Positions 55,497 through 64,000 are shown, numbered from the stretch's first letter. The stretch is DNA of 64,000 bases from CALODL01 sp942492115 (GCA_942492115.1 CALODL010000012.1:186001-250000), one strand, 5' to 3'. The notes: generated by a model from the sequence alone, not told the origin. Numbers and translations: made by a program.

Positions 55497-56306
55497 ATGG
55501 TATCCAAACATCGCCTCGTACTTCTGGTGGTCGTCTGCCTGGCTCCATGTGTGGGTTGTGGCTTGCAAAACCGGGCCGTTCGGAAGCATTCTTGTGAAGA
55601 GTGCAGGCATAGACCCATGTGCGGCTTCGAAACACTCGAACCACGATACTGCGTCCAGTGCAGTAAGCCGCTCGATGGAAGTGTTGGGCAGACTGATGAG
55701 AGGCGATCCACGCCCCGATCAAGGGAAGCCTTAGCTGAGCAGAACTTAGGCGATAACGACAAGGCCGCACTCCTCCTCAAAGGACCAGAAGGAAACGAGA
55801 CCAGTCTCGCGGACGATTTCGACAACTCATGGGACGAAATGATTGAACAGATTTCTCTGGAGGTGGAGGGAGAACTCGATAATTGGGATCCGACCCAGGA
55901 AAGTACGATCACACCGCTGGCTGCAATCAGTGCCCCTGACATCGACATCGCCGGAACATGGGTGGCGAGTGGTAGTACGCTCGAAGTACATCGCAACACC
56001 GACCACTTCGATGTCATGTTTTCGACCGGAGGCAGTGTGCGATGGTGGAAGCTCAACCGTGCTGGGCGGTTTAACGATGGCGTGCTCGCGTTGGACCGAC
56101 CTGTTAAGGAATACTGTCCGATGACCTACAGCAAATTGTTTGCCGTCCGCGTCGCAGGGGAAGAGTTCCTGGTTCCTTCCGTTCGCCTTGCACAGTTCCA
56201 AATATGGTTATCTGCCGATGGTACCCCCCAGCAGGCGATGTGGACTCCCCGGTTGTATTCATTTCGAAGGAAAGCCTGGTCGAACATCGAATTGGCCGCT
56301 CCTTAG
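55497..56306 (+). CDS. Lipoprotein with cysteine-rich N-terminal region
   Basis: The ATG at 55497 after TAGGAG opens a 269-residue protein with signal and lipobox (VSKHRLVLLVVVCLAPCVGC). A short cysteine cluster follows (CEECRHRPMCGF, then CVQCSKPL) that could bind metal, then an acidic linker (around residues 85-140) and a C-terminal beta-rich domain beginning IDIAGTWVASGSTLEVHR, similar in style to lipocalin-type domains. No named family. It starts a run of five rightward genes. Confidence 0.6.
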   Translation: MVSKHRLVLLVVVCLAPCVGCGLQNRAVRKHSCEECRHRPMCGFETLEPRYCVQCSKPLDGSVGQTDERRSTPRSREALAEQNLGDNDKAALLLKGPEGNETSLADDFDNSWDEMIEQISLEVEGELDNWDPTQESTITPLAAISAPDIDIAGTWVASGSTLEVHRNTDHFDVMFSTGGSVRWWKLNRAGRFNDGVLALDRPVKEYCPMTYSKLFAVRVAGEEFLVPSVRLAQFQIWLSADGTPQQAMWTPRLYSFRRKAWSNIELAAP

Positions 56307-56311
56307 GCTGG

Positions 56312-56839
56312 GTGACACAGTTAAGTGGGGATCGCGAGTTGAGTTATTCCGATTATTGGCTGCGATGCCGGGACTGTGGCTATGACCTTCGAGGGCTCAC
56401 GGACACGACATGCCCGGAATGTGGTACGCCCTTCACCGAAGCTGAACTCAAAGCCAAGTACGAGAGTCATCCGGTCATCGGCCGGGCTGGACTGGTCACA
56501 GTTCGGTATTCGGCATTGGCCATTCCGGTTTTCTTCCTGTTCGCGACGCTATCCTGCGGCATCAGGCAATACTACCAACGATCGGTAGTGCCATACCAGG
56601 CACAGAGTATCAGCATGTATCACTACACGAACGGTGGTGATGCAACGTACTCCTCACTGGTGGTTGAGCTACCTGTTGTGATGGCGGCTCTATCGGCGAT
56701 CGTGATTATCCTGGCTCTGCGGCACCGAGTTCGTCTCCAGAGTGGCAGCGAATCAGCAATCTATGGTGTTGCATGTTTCTTCGTCGTGGCTCTTGTTTTC
56801 CTTCGTGGCTGCACGAGCGGCATCGCATACTTTGACTGA
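56312..56839 (+). CDS. Membrane protein with N-terminal CGYDL zinc ribbon
   Basis: Start is taken at GTG 56312, six nt after the previous stop, giving 175 residues; the frame is open upstream into the lipoprotein gene, and a TTG at 56338 is an alternative. Its ribbon (CRDCGYDLRGLTDTTCPECG) is at the N-terminus, followed by three hydrophobic segments (near 65-85, 120-140 and 150-168). Same family style as its neighbours, with domain order reversed. Function unknown. Confidence 0.6.
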   Translation: MTQLSGDRELSYSDYWLRCRDCGYDLRGLTDTTCPECGTPFTEAELKAKYESHPVIGRAGLVTVRYSALAIPVFFLFATLSCGIRQYYQRSVVPYQAQSISMYHYTNGGDATYSSLVVELPVVMAALSAIVIILALRHRVRLQSGSESAIYGVACFFVVALVFLRGCTSGIAYFD

Positions 56840-56925
56840 GGTGATTGGTCGGCTGGGCAAGGGCATTCATCGATCGTCACGGTAGAATTGAGAGACTCGC
56901 AACAGCGGTTCAGTGAGGAACTCTC

Positions 56926-57630
56926 GTGTCACAGGTCGCGGGCACATCGCAAGCAGGAAAGCGTTTGGGGAAGCGGTTCGGGATGCTCGTGTCGCAGTGG
57001 CCTTGGTGCATCGTCATCGGCCTCTACTCCATTTCGATCCCAATCAGCTACGTCGCCTTCGCTCGTGATTTCACTCCTGTCACTCTCGTCATCGGACTGG
57101 TACTTCTTGTTCTAAACTGCTATTCGTGGGCACTGCTCGTAAAGCCTCTCCAAGCTGTACGCCCACCGGCCTACGTCGTTCGCCTGGGTAAGACGTGCTG
57201 TCTCCTAGGACTCCTGGTGTGGGTTGCAAGCGTGCTCCTGGTATTCGAGGTCGCATGGGCCAAAGAGCAATGGATCCTCAGCGATGCTGTCCTTCAACGA
57301 GAGACCCAAGTGCCACTCGTGGCTGGCCCCGCGGAGTTTCCATCTCTCCAGGTTCGGTTGAAGCCCTCTTTGCCTCCCCTCTTCATGCTCTGCAGCCCAA
57401 GTGTCAGTATTGCTTGTGGAAGAGGCTTCTCGTCGCGGACCCTCTACTGGCCGACATGGGGCCTCGTCGTGTCGAGTGTCCTGCCGACCCTTGTTCTGGT
57501 GCATCTCAGGGGAGAGCGGATTGGGACTTCACGCTGTCGGGATTGTGGCTATGACCTTACAGCGAACAGAAGTGGTATGTGCCCAGAGTGCGGCACACCG
57601 TACACCGCAGCTGTAGCCGAACAAGACTGA
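56926..57630 (+). CDS. Membrane protein with C-terminal CGYDL zinc ribbon
   Basis: Starts at GTG 56926 with GAGG upstream; 234 residues. Hydrophobic segments near 26-46, 50-74, 92-110 and 175-195 precede the ribbon CRDCGYDLTANRSGMCPECG. This is the same layout as the protein at 53507-54058. It lies 86 nt after the preceding zinc-ribbon gene. No function can be assigned. Confidence 0.65.
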   Translation: MSQVAGTSQAGKRLGKRFGMLVSQWPWCIVIGLYSISIPISYVAFARDFTPVTLVIGLVLLVLNCYSWALLVKPLQAVRPPAYVVRLGKTCCLLGLLVWVASVLLVFEVAWAKEQWILSDAVLQRETQVPLVAGPAEFPSLQVRLKPSLPPLFMLCSPSVSIACGRGFSSRTLYWPTWGLVVSSVLPTLVLVHLRGERIGTSRCRDCGYDLTANRSGMCPECGTPYTAAVAEQD

Positions 57631-57650
57631 GGCATTGATAAGAACGACTG

Positions 57651-58010
57651 ATGCTGAGAACTGATATGCTATCCCGCCGCGTACCAAGGCCAACTCTCCT
57701 GACTGCGATCGTCTGGCAAGTGATGTTCCTCGCTGGTTACTTGTTGTGTGCGGTGGCCAAGTTCGGAGCAGCAATGTCTTGGCTACTGGAGCTAGTGCTC
57801 GGAGATGTGCAAACGCACTACGCATTGGCATCCCGAATCTCCTTGGTTACTGCACTCCTCGTGATATCGACTCCCGCGACCGCTGTGAGCCTCCTGCTCT
57901 ACGGTGCTCTTCTTCGAAGACGTCCAGGTGAGACAAGATGTCGGTCGTGTTGGGCACTGCTGCATGGACTCAGTAAGCCTGCGTGCCCGCAGTGTGGTAC
58001 CGCGATATGA
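57651..58010 (+). CDS. Short membrane protein with degenerate zinc ribbon
   Basis: A 119-residue protein with two or three hydrophobic segments (about 17-40 and 62-88) and a C-terminal ribbon CRSCWALLHGLSKPACPQCG in which the CGYDL core is changed to CWALL. Its stop overlaps the start of the next gene by 4 nt (ATGA). The start could also be the ATG at 57666. Confidence 0.6.
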   Translation: MLRTDMLSRRVPRPTLLTAIVWQVMFLAGYLLCAVAKFGAAMSWLLELVLGDVQTHYALASRISLVTALLVISTPATAVSLLLYGALLRRRPGETRCRSCWALLHGLSKPACPQCGTAI

Positions 58011-58354
58011 GAGCAGTCACCAAGGTCAAGAGAACACGCTTCGTGCTCGCAGTCATTATTTGGGAATTCACGCTGCTCGCTCTTGCAGTTGTCACGTATG
58101 AAGTGGGGTTGCCTTGGCGTATTAACCAGCTCATGTGGTGGGTGTTTGGCCCTTGGGAGATCTATAGCCTTCCAAATTTCTACGTGCACAGGCTGGTTGC
58201 ATGGCTACTCTATTCCATTGCTGCATCAATGGTGGGCTTGTGGGCGTACGGGAAACTGAGTTGGGCTGACCGCGAGACGCGATGCAGACGATGTGGCTAC
58301 ATTCTGAGAGGGCTCAGCGAACCTCGTTGTTCGGAATGCGGAGAAGACATTTAA
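58007..58354 (+). CDS. Short membrane protein with C-terminal zinc ribbon
   Basis: The ATG at 58007 overlaps the previous stop by 4 nt (ATGA), so the two proteins are translated together. The 115 residues comprise two hydrophobic segments (about 10-32 and 60-80) and a final ribbon CRRCGYILRGLSEPRCSECG. It closes the run of four rightward zinc-ribbon proteins. Confidence 0.65.
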   Translation: MRAVTKVKRTRFVLAVIIWEFTLLALAVVTYEVGLPWRINQLMWWVFGPWEIYSLPNFYVHRLVAWLLYSIAASMVGLWAYGKLSWADRETRCRRCGYILRGLSEPRCSECGEDI

Positions 58355-58591
58355 CCGCCGCGGTGGCGGCGAAACGACACGTCAGCTGTCAGGGGCCCGA
58401 ACGCAACCCGACCGCCGCTAGCCACCCCCTGACGGTCCATCGCCAACTCACGCGAATGCCGGTCGAACAAACGGTGACGGTGGGGCCGGTACGGTTGGCA
58501 TCACACGGAAGCGGTGAGGTAGCTTGCGAGACTCGATCGCACTTCACACGCCACGCTTCCAAGTCGCCGTAGGTTTGAAGAAAGCGGCGTG

Positions 58592-60286
58592 TCAGGCAGC
58601 AGTAGCTCGACGTCGAGAAACCACGCCGCATCCGGCCACAACAAGCAACGTGCTCATGGCCACTAGCCCCCATTCAGTCATGGTGGGAATTGGTGTTCCG
58701 CCTGGCTGGGGGGCAATCATCGCATACGTGGAGAAACTGCCCAAGCTGGCCTCGCATGTTGCAATGACCGTTCCCGGAGTGTCTTCCGTAAGCGAACAAC
58801 TCGTTGTGGGTAAAGACTGATAGAGGTCGCCTGCCTGGTTGTACCGGAACACATTGACCGCAGCTTGTTCGATGGGCATGAGCTGGCTTACATCTTGGAC
58901 GAAGGTCACTGTAACCGGAGAATTGAAGCTGGTCTCTGGCAGCAGGTCATGGACACCCAGCAGTGTGCCGGTGGTTAGGAGCCCATCGACGATAACAGCA
59001 ACATTGGGTTCTTTAATCTTCATGCTGGTGACCGAGACCGTCCCGGCATCCGGTAGAGCATTTGGTGGAATGTCAACAGTCACTGATCCGTTCTCGACGG
59101 CAAACAGTCCGCCGCTTGGTGAATCGACTTCCCACGCCCCGGAGCCGAGCAGGTCGCAGGAGTTCGTGCTGTCTGCCGGGCACAAGTCGCAGATGTCGCC
59201 CATGCAATCGTCGTCGCTATTCTCTTGGAGGGGATTGACATCGATTGGGCAGTTATCATCTATGTTGTTGGGGCCGTCATTATCATGATCCTCATCCGGA
59301 ATGAGGCGAAACAAATAGATGTGATTGAAAGCAGCACTCTTGCCGTCACAGTGCCATGCCATCTCTCCCCAATCATTGACCTTGTCGGCATGGCAGCTTA
59401 ATCCGTTGTTCGGTATCACGAAGGTAGTTCCGTCGTCCCTTACGAGAACGACCTCACAAAGGCCTGTCGTGGCGTCGCAGTACACTAGGTCGCCTCGATT
59501 GTTGTTGCGTGGCCTGACGATGTCCGCATCCTCCACCAAGACCGAGTACTCACCATCTGCCCACGAGATTATGCGACGGTCCTTATCGCCAAAATCCAGG
59601 TCCAGCTCCAACCATACGACCTGATTGTAGTCGTTGAGATCTGGCGTTCCGCTATGCCACCTACCTTCGGTTGGCGTAAGCTCGATGACTTCACTGCCGT
59701 CGTACATAATCACGTAAACTGGGACCACGTTATTGACAAAAGCAACGAATTGGCCGCTGTTGTTGATTCTAGCTTGGTTGTTGGTCTCGCCGTTGTCGGT
59801 GATCTGAGTGAGGGTATTCCCGTCGTACAGAAATACCTCCGTGTGTGAAAAATTGCCGGACAGGTCATCAACGATAGCAAGGTGGCCTGCGTCATTGATG
59901 TTAGGCCGTGCCGCACTTACGGTATCCACCATGTCAACCAATTCGCCGTCTTCGAAAATTGCTAGGTCCCAGGGGCCTCCAAGCGTGGGTCCTGCTCGCA
60001 TGACGATCGTTCCTCGATTATTGATTCTTGGGTCGGTGTATACCTGAGAACCGTCGCCAATCAAACTGACAACTCCGTTCTCGTAAATGAAATTGTCAAT
60101 TGTGTCCGGTCCCGCACGCCTGCCCCAAACGACCTGCCCGCAATTGTTGATCTGTGGGCGTTCCTTATTGCCTTCAGGGTTCGTTGTGATTTCGACGATC
60201 TCGTAGCCGTCCGGAACTTGGGCGTAGACGCCTGCTGCCGAGAAGAGCAAGAGGCAAAGCCACATATAGCGGAATGTTGAGGCCAT
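58592..60286 (-). CDS. Exported protein with NxxG repeats, thrombospondin-type calcium loops and IPTL-CTERM sorting signal
   Basis: The ATG at 60286 after AGGGGA gives a 564-residue protein with signal MASTFRYMWLCLLLFSAAG. About seven repeats of the type (I/L)NNxGxxV (for example RINNRGTIV, NINDAGHLA, RINNSGQFV) cover residues 30-330. A calcium-binding stretch (DEDHDNDGPNNIDDNCP) follows, then a beta-sandwich, and the C-terminus carries IPTMTEWG, a hydrophobic helix and RRR, which is an IPTL-CTERM signal recognised by exosortase/sorting machinery. It is probably processed and surface-displayed. Function unknown. Confidence 0.8.
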   Translation of the reverse strand: MASTFRYMWLCLLLFSAAGVYAQVPDGYEIVEITTNPEGNKERPQINNCGQVVWGRRAGPDTIDNFIYENGVVSLIGDGSQVYTDPRINNRGTIVMRAGPTLGGPWDLAIFEDGELVDMVDTVSAARPNINDAGHLAIVDDLSGNFSHTEVFLYDGNTLTQITDNGETNNQARINNSGQFVAFVNNVVPVYVIMYDGSEVIELTPTEGRWHSGTPDLNDYNQVVWLELDLDFGDKDRRIISWADGEYSVLVEDADIVRPRNNNRGDLVYCDATTGLCEVVLVRDDGTTFVIPNNGLSCHADKVNDWGEMAWHCDGKSAAFNHIYLFRLIPDEDHDNDGPNNIDDNCPIDVNPLQENSDDDCMGDICDLCPADSTNSCDLLGSGAWEVDSPSGGLFAVENGSVTVDIPPNALPDAGTVSVTSMKIKEPNVAVIVDGLLTTGTLLGVHDLLPETSFNSPVTVTFVQDVSQLMPIEQAAVNVFRYNQAGDLYQSLPTTSCSLTEDTPGTVIATCEASLGSFSTYAMIAPQPGGTPIPTMTEWGLVAMSTLLVVAGCGVVSRRRATAA

Positions 60287-60972
60287 GAATGTTATTCCCC
60301 TGCGGTTTGGAGCGTGAGGCCGGGAAGTCATGCTGTCATGCAGTCCAACGCTTGAGCTAGCGGAATTGTCCCTGGTGAATTGCAACTTCTGGAGTCGGCG
60401 GCCGACACGAGAACCAACAACTGATTCAGGATTACTTCAATCTTACCGTAATCGTTGCCCGACCACCGCAAGCCCCTCACCGCTTATTGTTGAAGCCCTC
60501 AAACACTGCCCACAGGATGCCCCTCAGAAGCACACAGAAGCCCGTCAGACGTCGATCGTATCGCGGGGATCCCAGGGTACCGGGGCTTGCGGCGAATTAA
60601 GGCCCCTTTGATAGAACCCTCGTTTTCTGCCCAAAAACGCCTACAAAACGGGTGATCGGGACTAGCGGTCCAGGTGGTCCACGCGGTCCAGGCAACATCG
60701 CACTTCATCTCTACTTCTATACTCTTCTATATCTCTCTTTGAAAAATTTGGTAATAAGTAGGAAGTACATTGGACCGGTTGGACCGGAAGCTTGCGGGGC
60801 CTGCAAGAGGGGAGGGTCAACAGGGTCAACAGGGTCGGCTGCTGGAGGAACATGAAAGAGTCGAGAAAACAAGAAAGCAATCACTCGGTTTTGAGGCCCA
60901 TCTATTAGAATCATGCGAGCCACGATGTCTGGAACTCCCCAGCAGGCATCGCATAGTCGAGGTCAAGCTTGA
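60287..60972. other. Gene-free stretch with short iterated motifs
   Basis: No convincing gene in these 686 nt. On the plus strand GGTCCAxxx is repeated three times near 60668-60690 and GGGTCAACA-type 9-nt units three times near 60816-60838; GCTTGCGGG occurs at 60790 and a one-base variant (GCTTGCGGC) at 60585. The glycine/proline-rich frames that result are composition artefacts. Confidence 0.5.
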
Positions 60973-61515
60973 ATGACGCCGACGGAACAACAAGCCATTT
61001 TGCAGGCGATCGAGAAGGCTTTTGCGGTAGTGCCCTATCCCGGTGATGATGGGATTGTAGAGATGCACTATGCCCTATGTGGTGCTCCATGTATTAACTG
61101 TGTCGAGGTTAGGGAACTGTTTGTCGGCCGGCACTGGAAAGACCATTTCCAGAAACCATACGACCTCCTGGGATACTTCCCTCCCCGAGAACCCGCCATT
61201 CGAATGTGCCGAGATTCAGTCCCGTTATTGAAGGACGAAGCGTTTCACTTCTGGCTGCCGTTGTTCCTGTCTGCGATCCTACTCGATGAGGATGAAGCAG
61301 ATCTCTTGATAACTAGTGTCTTGGGGAAGTTCTGTCCGCAAACAACCCAAAACCCATCGTGGCTTCTATTACTTATGACGGAAGAACAGAGGATGATCAC
61401 GATCGACGTACTGAGGCCCTTTGCTGGCTTCGCACATGAGAAACAAGCCCTGGAGAACCTCCGAATAGGCGTCGTCACGACGGAGCAGAACATTGAGCAC
61501 GGTGACCTCGAATGA
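60973..61515 (+). CDS. Hypothetical protein, possibly DUF6714-like
   Basis: A 180-residue soluble protein starting MTPTEQQAILQAIEKAFAVVPYPGDDGIV, then CVEVRELFVGRHW and a helical C-terminal half (EAFHFWLPLFLSAILLDEDEADLL). The order resembles DUF6714 proteins, but I am not certain. It overlaps the next gene by 4 nt (ATGA), so the two are coupled. Confidence 0.6.
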   Translation: MTPTEQQAILQAIEKAFAVVPYPGDDGIVEMHYALCGAPCINCVEVRELFVGRHWKDHFQKPYDLLGYFPPREPAIRMCRDSVPLLKDEAFHFWLPLFLSAILLDEDEADLLITSVLGKFCPQTTQNPSWLLLLMTEEQRMITIDVLRPFAGFAHEKQALENLRIGVVTTEQNIEHGDLE

Positions 61516-62006
61516 AGATCCTTTGCCACATAGCAGTCGTCATCTTCCTTGCAGGAGCGGGGTGTGCTTTTGCTCGGCTGCGTAGTGAGCCCGGTCGCAG
61601 CATCACGCCTCCCGAATCGCAGGCGATCAAGGCCGCAAGAGAGCATCTTGGCCAACTGTGTGATGGCCCCGTAACCGCCGATTATTTCCTGGCATCATCA
61701 AGTCACGGCTACCAGGTCAAGTTCGAAAACGTGAAGACTACAGGAACCAACGCTCCCGGTATCTCGAACTCCCGTGACGGCTTCGTTGCCCTTGACTCCG
61801 AGTTTCAAGTCATTCACACCGAATGTGTACAAGCGAAACGACATCGATCCGTTCGCCTAGTTCCGCGACGTATTCACCCGACTACTCGCCCCACCTGTCA
61901 CCACGCACACAAATCGACGACTTCCTGCCTCATCGTTGGCACAAGCCCACACAAATGCAGCGCCAAGGGGTGTGGTTCGTCGGACGGTTACACACAAGGA
62001 GCCTAA
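61512..62006 (+). CDS. Hypothetical lipoprotein coupled to the preceding gene
   Basis: A 164-residue protein with signal MKILCHIAVVIFLAGAGC (lipobox AGAGC). Residues 30-110 look like a compact folded domain (YQVKFENVKTTG, DGFVALDSEFQVIHTEC). After about residue 112 the sequence becomes basic and Pro/Thr-rich (RRIHPTTRPTCHHAHKS), which may mean a frameshift or simply a poor tail. It shares a 4-nt overlap with the upstream gene. Confidence 0.5.
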   Translation: MKILCHIAVVIFLAGAGCAFARLRSEPGRSITPPESQAIKAAREHLGQLCDGPVTADYFLASSSHGYQVKFENVKTTGTNAPGISNSRDGFVALDSEFQVIHTECVQAKRHRSVRLVPRRIHPTTRPTCHHAHKSTTSCLIVGTSPHKCSAKGCGSSDGYTQGA

Positions 62007-62012
62007 CGCGCC

Positions 62013-62555
62013 CTATTCGGAAGGACTAGGAATCCGTCCAAGCTTCCTGCCAAAATAGCTACTCAAAGCACCTAGTCGCTCTTTCTCTGTACCGATCAAG
62101 TACCAGGTAGTTCCATCAGGACCAGTGTCAAGCATATGAAACGCAACGACATCGCTACCTGCGTTCATGCCGTCGGGGACGAGCTCCCCACTTCCATATG
62201 AAGCAGAAACCTCGTGCCACTCTCGGAGTAGCCCCAAGTCCTTAAGGCGCAACTCACCTCCAGGCGAGATTCGAAGAGTATATACTCCATTCTGGGGATG
62301 ACTGCTCTCTCCATTCTGCTGGTCCTCCACGAGACTAAAGGGGCCACGAAAACCGTCTGGGATCAAGAACACGACTTTTGAGACGCCTGGGTTCAGAAAT
62401 GGACTGGACAAGGCAAACCAAGAACCTATCAAAACGGCAAGAGCCACTAAGCCTATGCGGCCCCATGGCATGTGGTTATCGACATAAGATGTATCTGACC
62501 TTCTCACCGAACAACAATCTCCCTGACAGCCAAGACTACACGGATCCGCCGACAC
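62013..62555 (-). CDS. Membrane-anchored hypothetical protein, possibly DUF6843-like
   Basis: A 180-residue protein. The ATG at 62555 has GGAGAG 11 nt upstream; an internal ATG at 62471 would start just before the membrane helix (IGLVALAVLIGSWFALSS). After the helix, VVFLIPDGFRGPFSL resembles the start of DUF6843 domains, which are single beta domains on the outer face. Convergent with the preceding gene, stops 6 nt apart. Function unknown. Confidence 0.5.
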   Translation of the reverse strand: MSADPCSLGCQGDCCSVRRSDTSYVDNHMPWGRIGLVALAVLIGSWFALSSPFLNPGVSKVVFLIPDGFRGPFSLVEDQQNGESSHPQNGVYTLRISPGGELRLKDLGLLREWHEVSASYGSGELVPDGMNAGSDVVAFHMLDTGPDGTTWYLIGTEKERLGALSSYFGRKLGRIPSPSE

Positions 62556-62946
62556 TCATCAATACGGCGTCTCTCCATCAATTGTGATAGTTACGGGCCG
62601 AATCTTGTCGAGAAAGTTTAGGTTCTTTGGGTTCGGCCCCTAGACCTACTCGGGTGCTTGTACTTCACCTTCTCGTCTATCAGAGTGCCAGGCAGCGCCT
62701 GGAATGTACCAGCGCGCAGCGCTTTGAGCCCGGCCACACTGAGGCGGTGCGGACGTGCACTAGGCGCATGAATGTAATTGACGCGATTAGCCAATCATAG
62801 AAATCCTCTCGTTCTGCTCACAAGTGATTCCCTACCCAGAATGTGTACATGTTCGATGGCGGCCCGCAAGCCTTGGTGTGTCTCCTGAGAAGTGACCCTG
62901 TTGACCCTATTGACCCTGCATGGGAGCTGGTTCAGTCACACGTGGA
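62556..62946. other. Gene-free stretch
   Basis: Nearly 390 nt with no supported gene. It contains a GCTTGCGGG motif on the minus strand near 62863 and three 9-nt TTGACCCTx-type units near 62893-62919, the same kinds of motif as at 60790-60838 but each in the opposite orientation. Confidence 0.5.
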
Positions 62947-63945
62947 TCAATCAGTTGCCTGCGTCTTCCGAAATCGGGGGTTGGGAAAGAACCGACTATG
63001 CCAGTTCGCGTGCCGGACCGCCGCCTGGTCGTTGCGTACCAAGCGTACAGCATGCTCGTTGTTCGCGGTCCCGTCACTTCTGCTCACGGTGAACAACAGT
63101 CCGCCGTCTTCGAGGCCCCGAGCTTCATAGCTTGCTGAGTAGTGGCCCGCTACGAGTGTATGCTGCAGCCGTAGAACCAGCGAGCTTCTCTGTGGCTCAA
63201 ACTTGGCCTCGATAACTTCAAGACCAGTCCGAGGGTCATTCCCCACGGCACGATCGCCAACGCATTCGAGTTGGTAGTGATAGGTGGTCAGACTGCCGGT
63301 GCCGCTCCAATCGAAGGTGCCGTCAGGACGGATGATCATGGCGATCTTGGGGTTATTCTCAATCGACCAGGATCCTGCGATCACTGACTGTTGGAGAGGC
63401 GGGCAGCTTTCGATGCGATGCAGTACCATTTGTTTCTGTCCTGCGATCGGGCGAGCCACGGTCAATTTCGCTCGGTCGTCTTCGGTCAGTTCTACTTCGA
63501 ACGAATAACTGGCCTCTTGGAACCGCCTGGTCGGATGTGTTGATGCCAGCCTTCTCAGCTCGATCCGGCTCATCGTCGGCGTGTATTCAGCGTGGTCCAC
63601 CAGATAGTGCTTATCGCTTGACGTGCGACTCACACATTGGTCGCCCGCATCACGCAAGCCGTGAACACCCTCACTCTTTCCTATGTGCGATCGTGACCAG
63701 TCGAAGCTGCCGTCCCGGTTGATGGTCACCATCTGAATCCCAATCTGCAAATCCACCTCAGCTTCTTCGAGATGTCTAAGATTCCTTTCCGACGATGCAC
63801 CCAGGTCCTTTACGGAAATCTGCCATCGCCCAGCAAGCTTGGAACTGTTCTTGGCCCCGTCGGAACCGCTTACGTTGGTGCAGCCCGCGAGTAGACAGAG
63901 CAACGCCACAGTGGAGCCGAATTGCCTAAAGCCGTAGAGTGTCAT
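62947..63945 (-). CDS. Lipoprotein with two related beta-rich domains
   Basis: The ATG at 63945 gives a 332-residue protein with signal and lipobox (VALLCLLAGC). Two halves start alike: LAGRWQISVKDLG with DGSFDWSRS in the first, and IAGSWSIENNPKI with DGTFDWSGTG in the second, each ending in an LxL...L-type strand set. So it carries an internal duplication of a lipocalin-like or similar domain of about 140 residues. The GxWxI opening also resembles the C-terminal domain of the lipoprotein at 55497-56306. Function unknown. Confidence 0.6.
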   Translation of the reverse strand: MTLYGFRQFGSTVALLCLLAGCTNVSGSDGAKNSSKLAGRWQISVKDLGASSERNLRHLEEAEVDLQIGIQMVTINRDGSFDWSRSHIGKSEGVHGLRDAGDQCVSRTSSDKHYLVDHAEYTPTMSRIELRRLASTHPTRRFQEASYSFEVELTEDDRAKLTVARPIAGQKQMVLHRIESCPPLQQSVIAGSWSIENNPKIAMIIRPDGTFDWSGTGSLTTYHYQLECVGDRAVGNDPRTGLEVIEAKFEPQRSSLVLRLQHTLVAGHYSASYEARGLEDGGLLFTVSRSDGTANNEHAVRLVRNDQAAVRHANWHSRFFPNPRFRKTQATD

Positions 63946-64000
63946 GTTGATCTTCTGGCCTTCACGGCCGGCACAATTCAATCGCCTCGCAGTCGGGCAC

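Noticed and set aside
60652..60855. Gly/Pro-rich 'collagen-like' small ORF
   Set aside because: Arises from 9-nt iterated motifs; no ribosome site, and the composition changes abruptly in the middle.

Overview
The window reads as a GC-rich chromosomal segment of a planctomycete-like bacterium (Planctomycetota, possibly Phycisphaerae). This rests on the small membrane proteins carrying a C-x2-CGYDL-x(~9)-CxxCG zinc ribbon, a protein with an IPTL-type C-terminal sorting signal, thrombospondin type 3 repeat lipoproteins, a Hanks-type Ser/Thr kinase and a separate short kinase N-terminal fragment, and a dihaem oxidoreductase. The taxonomic call is an inference from gene content; no rRNA is present.

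Positions 1 to about 49,600 look like core chromosome. They hold plsX (cut by the window edge), rpmF and alaS; a three-gene lipoprotein operon (thrombospondin repeat protein, small lipoprotein, double dihaem oxidoreductase); an HExxH protein, a DUF763 protein and an HtrA-like protease; a sarcosine-oxidase-like flavoenzyme and pepT; a Ser/Thr kinase; glnS and gltX converging on each other; pssA and psd for phosphatidylethanolamine synthesis; a secreted toroid-fold protein; glycosyltransferase genes, one of them frameshifted, with a GNAT and a GH113-like hydrolase; a DinB-like protein, a BtpA-family protein, nrdR and a metallo-beta-lactamase protein; a ParA-like ATPase fused to a glycogen-binding module, with a translationally coupled partner; tRNA-Arg(CCG); a GcvT-like plus two PYROXD2-like flavoprotein operon; and a glutathione peroxidase, anmK, gpsA and folP.

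At about 49,663 a tRNA-Lys(CTT) gene is broken in its T arm, exactly where a truncated tyrosine-recombinase gene begins. From there to the end the DNA is visibly more A/T-rich and accessory in content: a small winged-helix/excisionase-like protein, a primase-helicase, a ribbon-helix-helix protein with its own promoter, five zinc-ribbon membrane proteins, several lipoproteins and an IPTL-CTERM protein. This looks like an integrated or decayed mobile island, or possibly an assembly junction.

The observations most worth following are the ParA-glycogen-binding-domain fusion with a P-loop-less partner (a candidate alpha-glucan granule positioning system), the broken tRNA-Lys/integrase junction, and an intergenic repeat family built of 18-nt hairpins spaced at exactly 43 or 168 nt. 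That repeat occurs in two clusters, each lying just downstream of a gene and in its direction of transcription.
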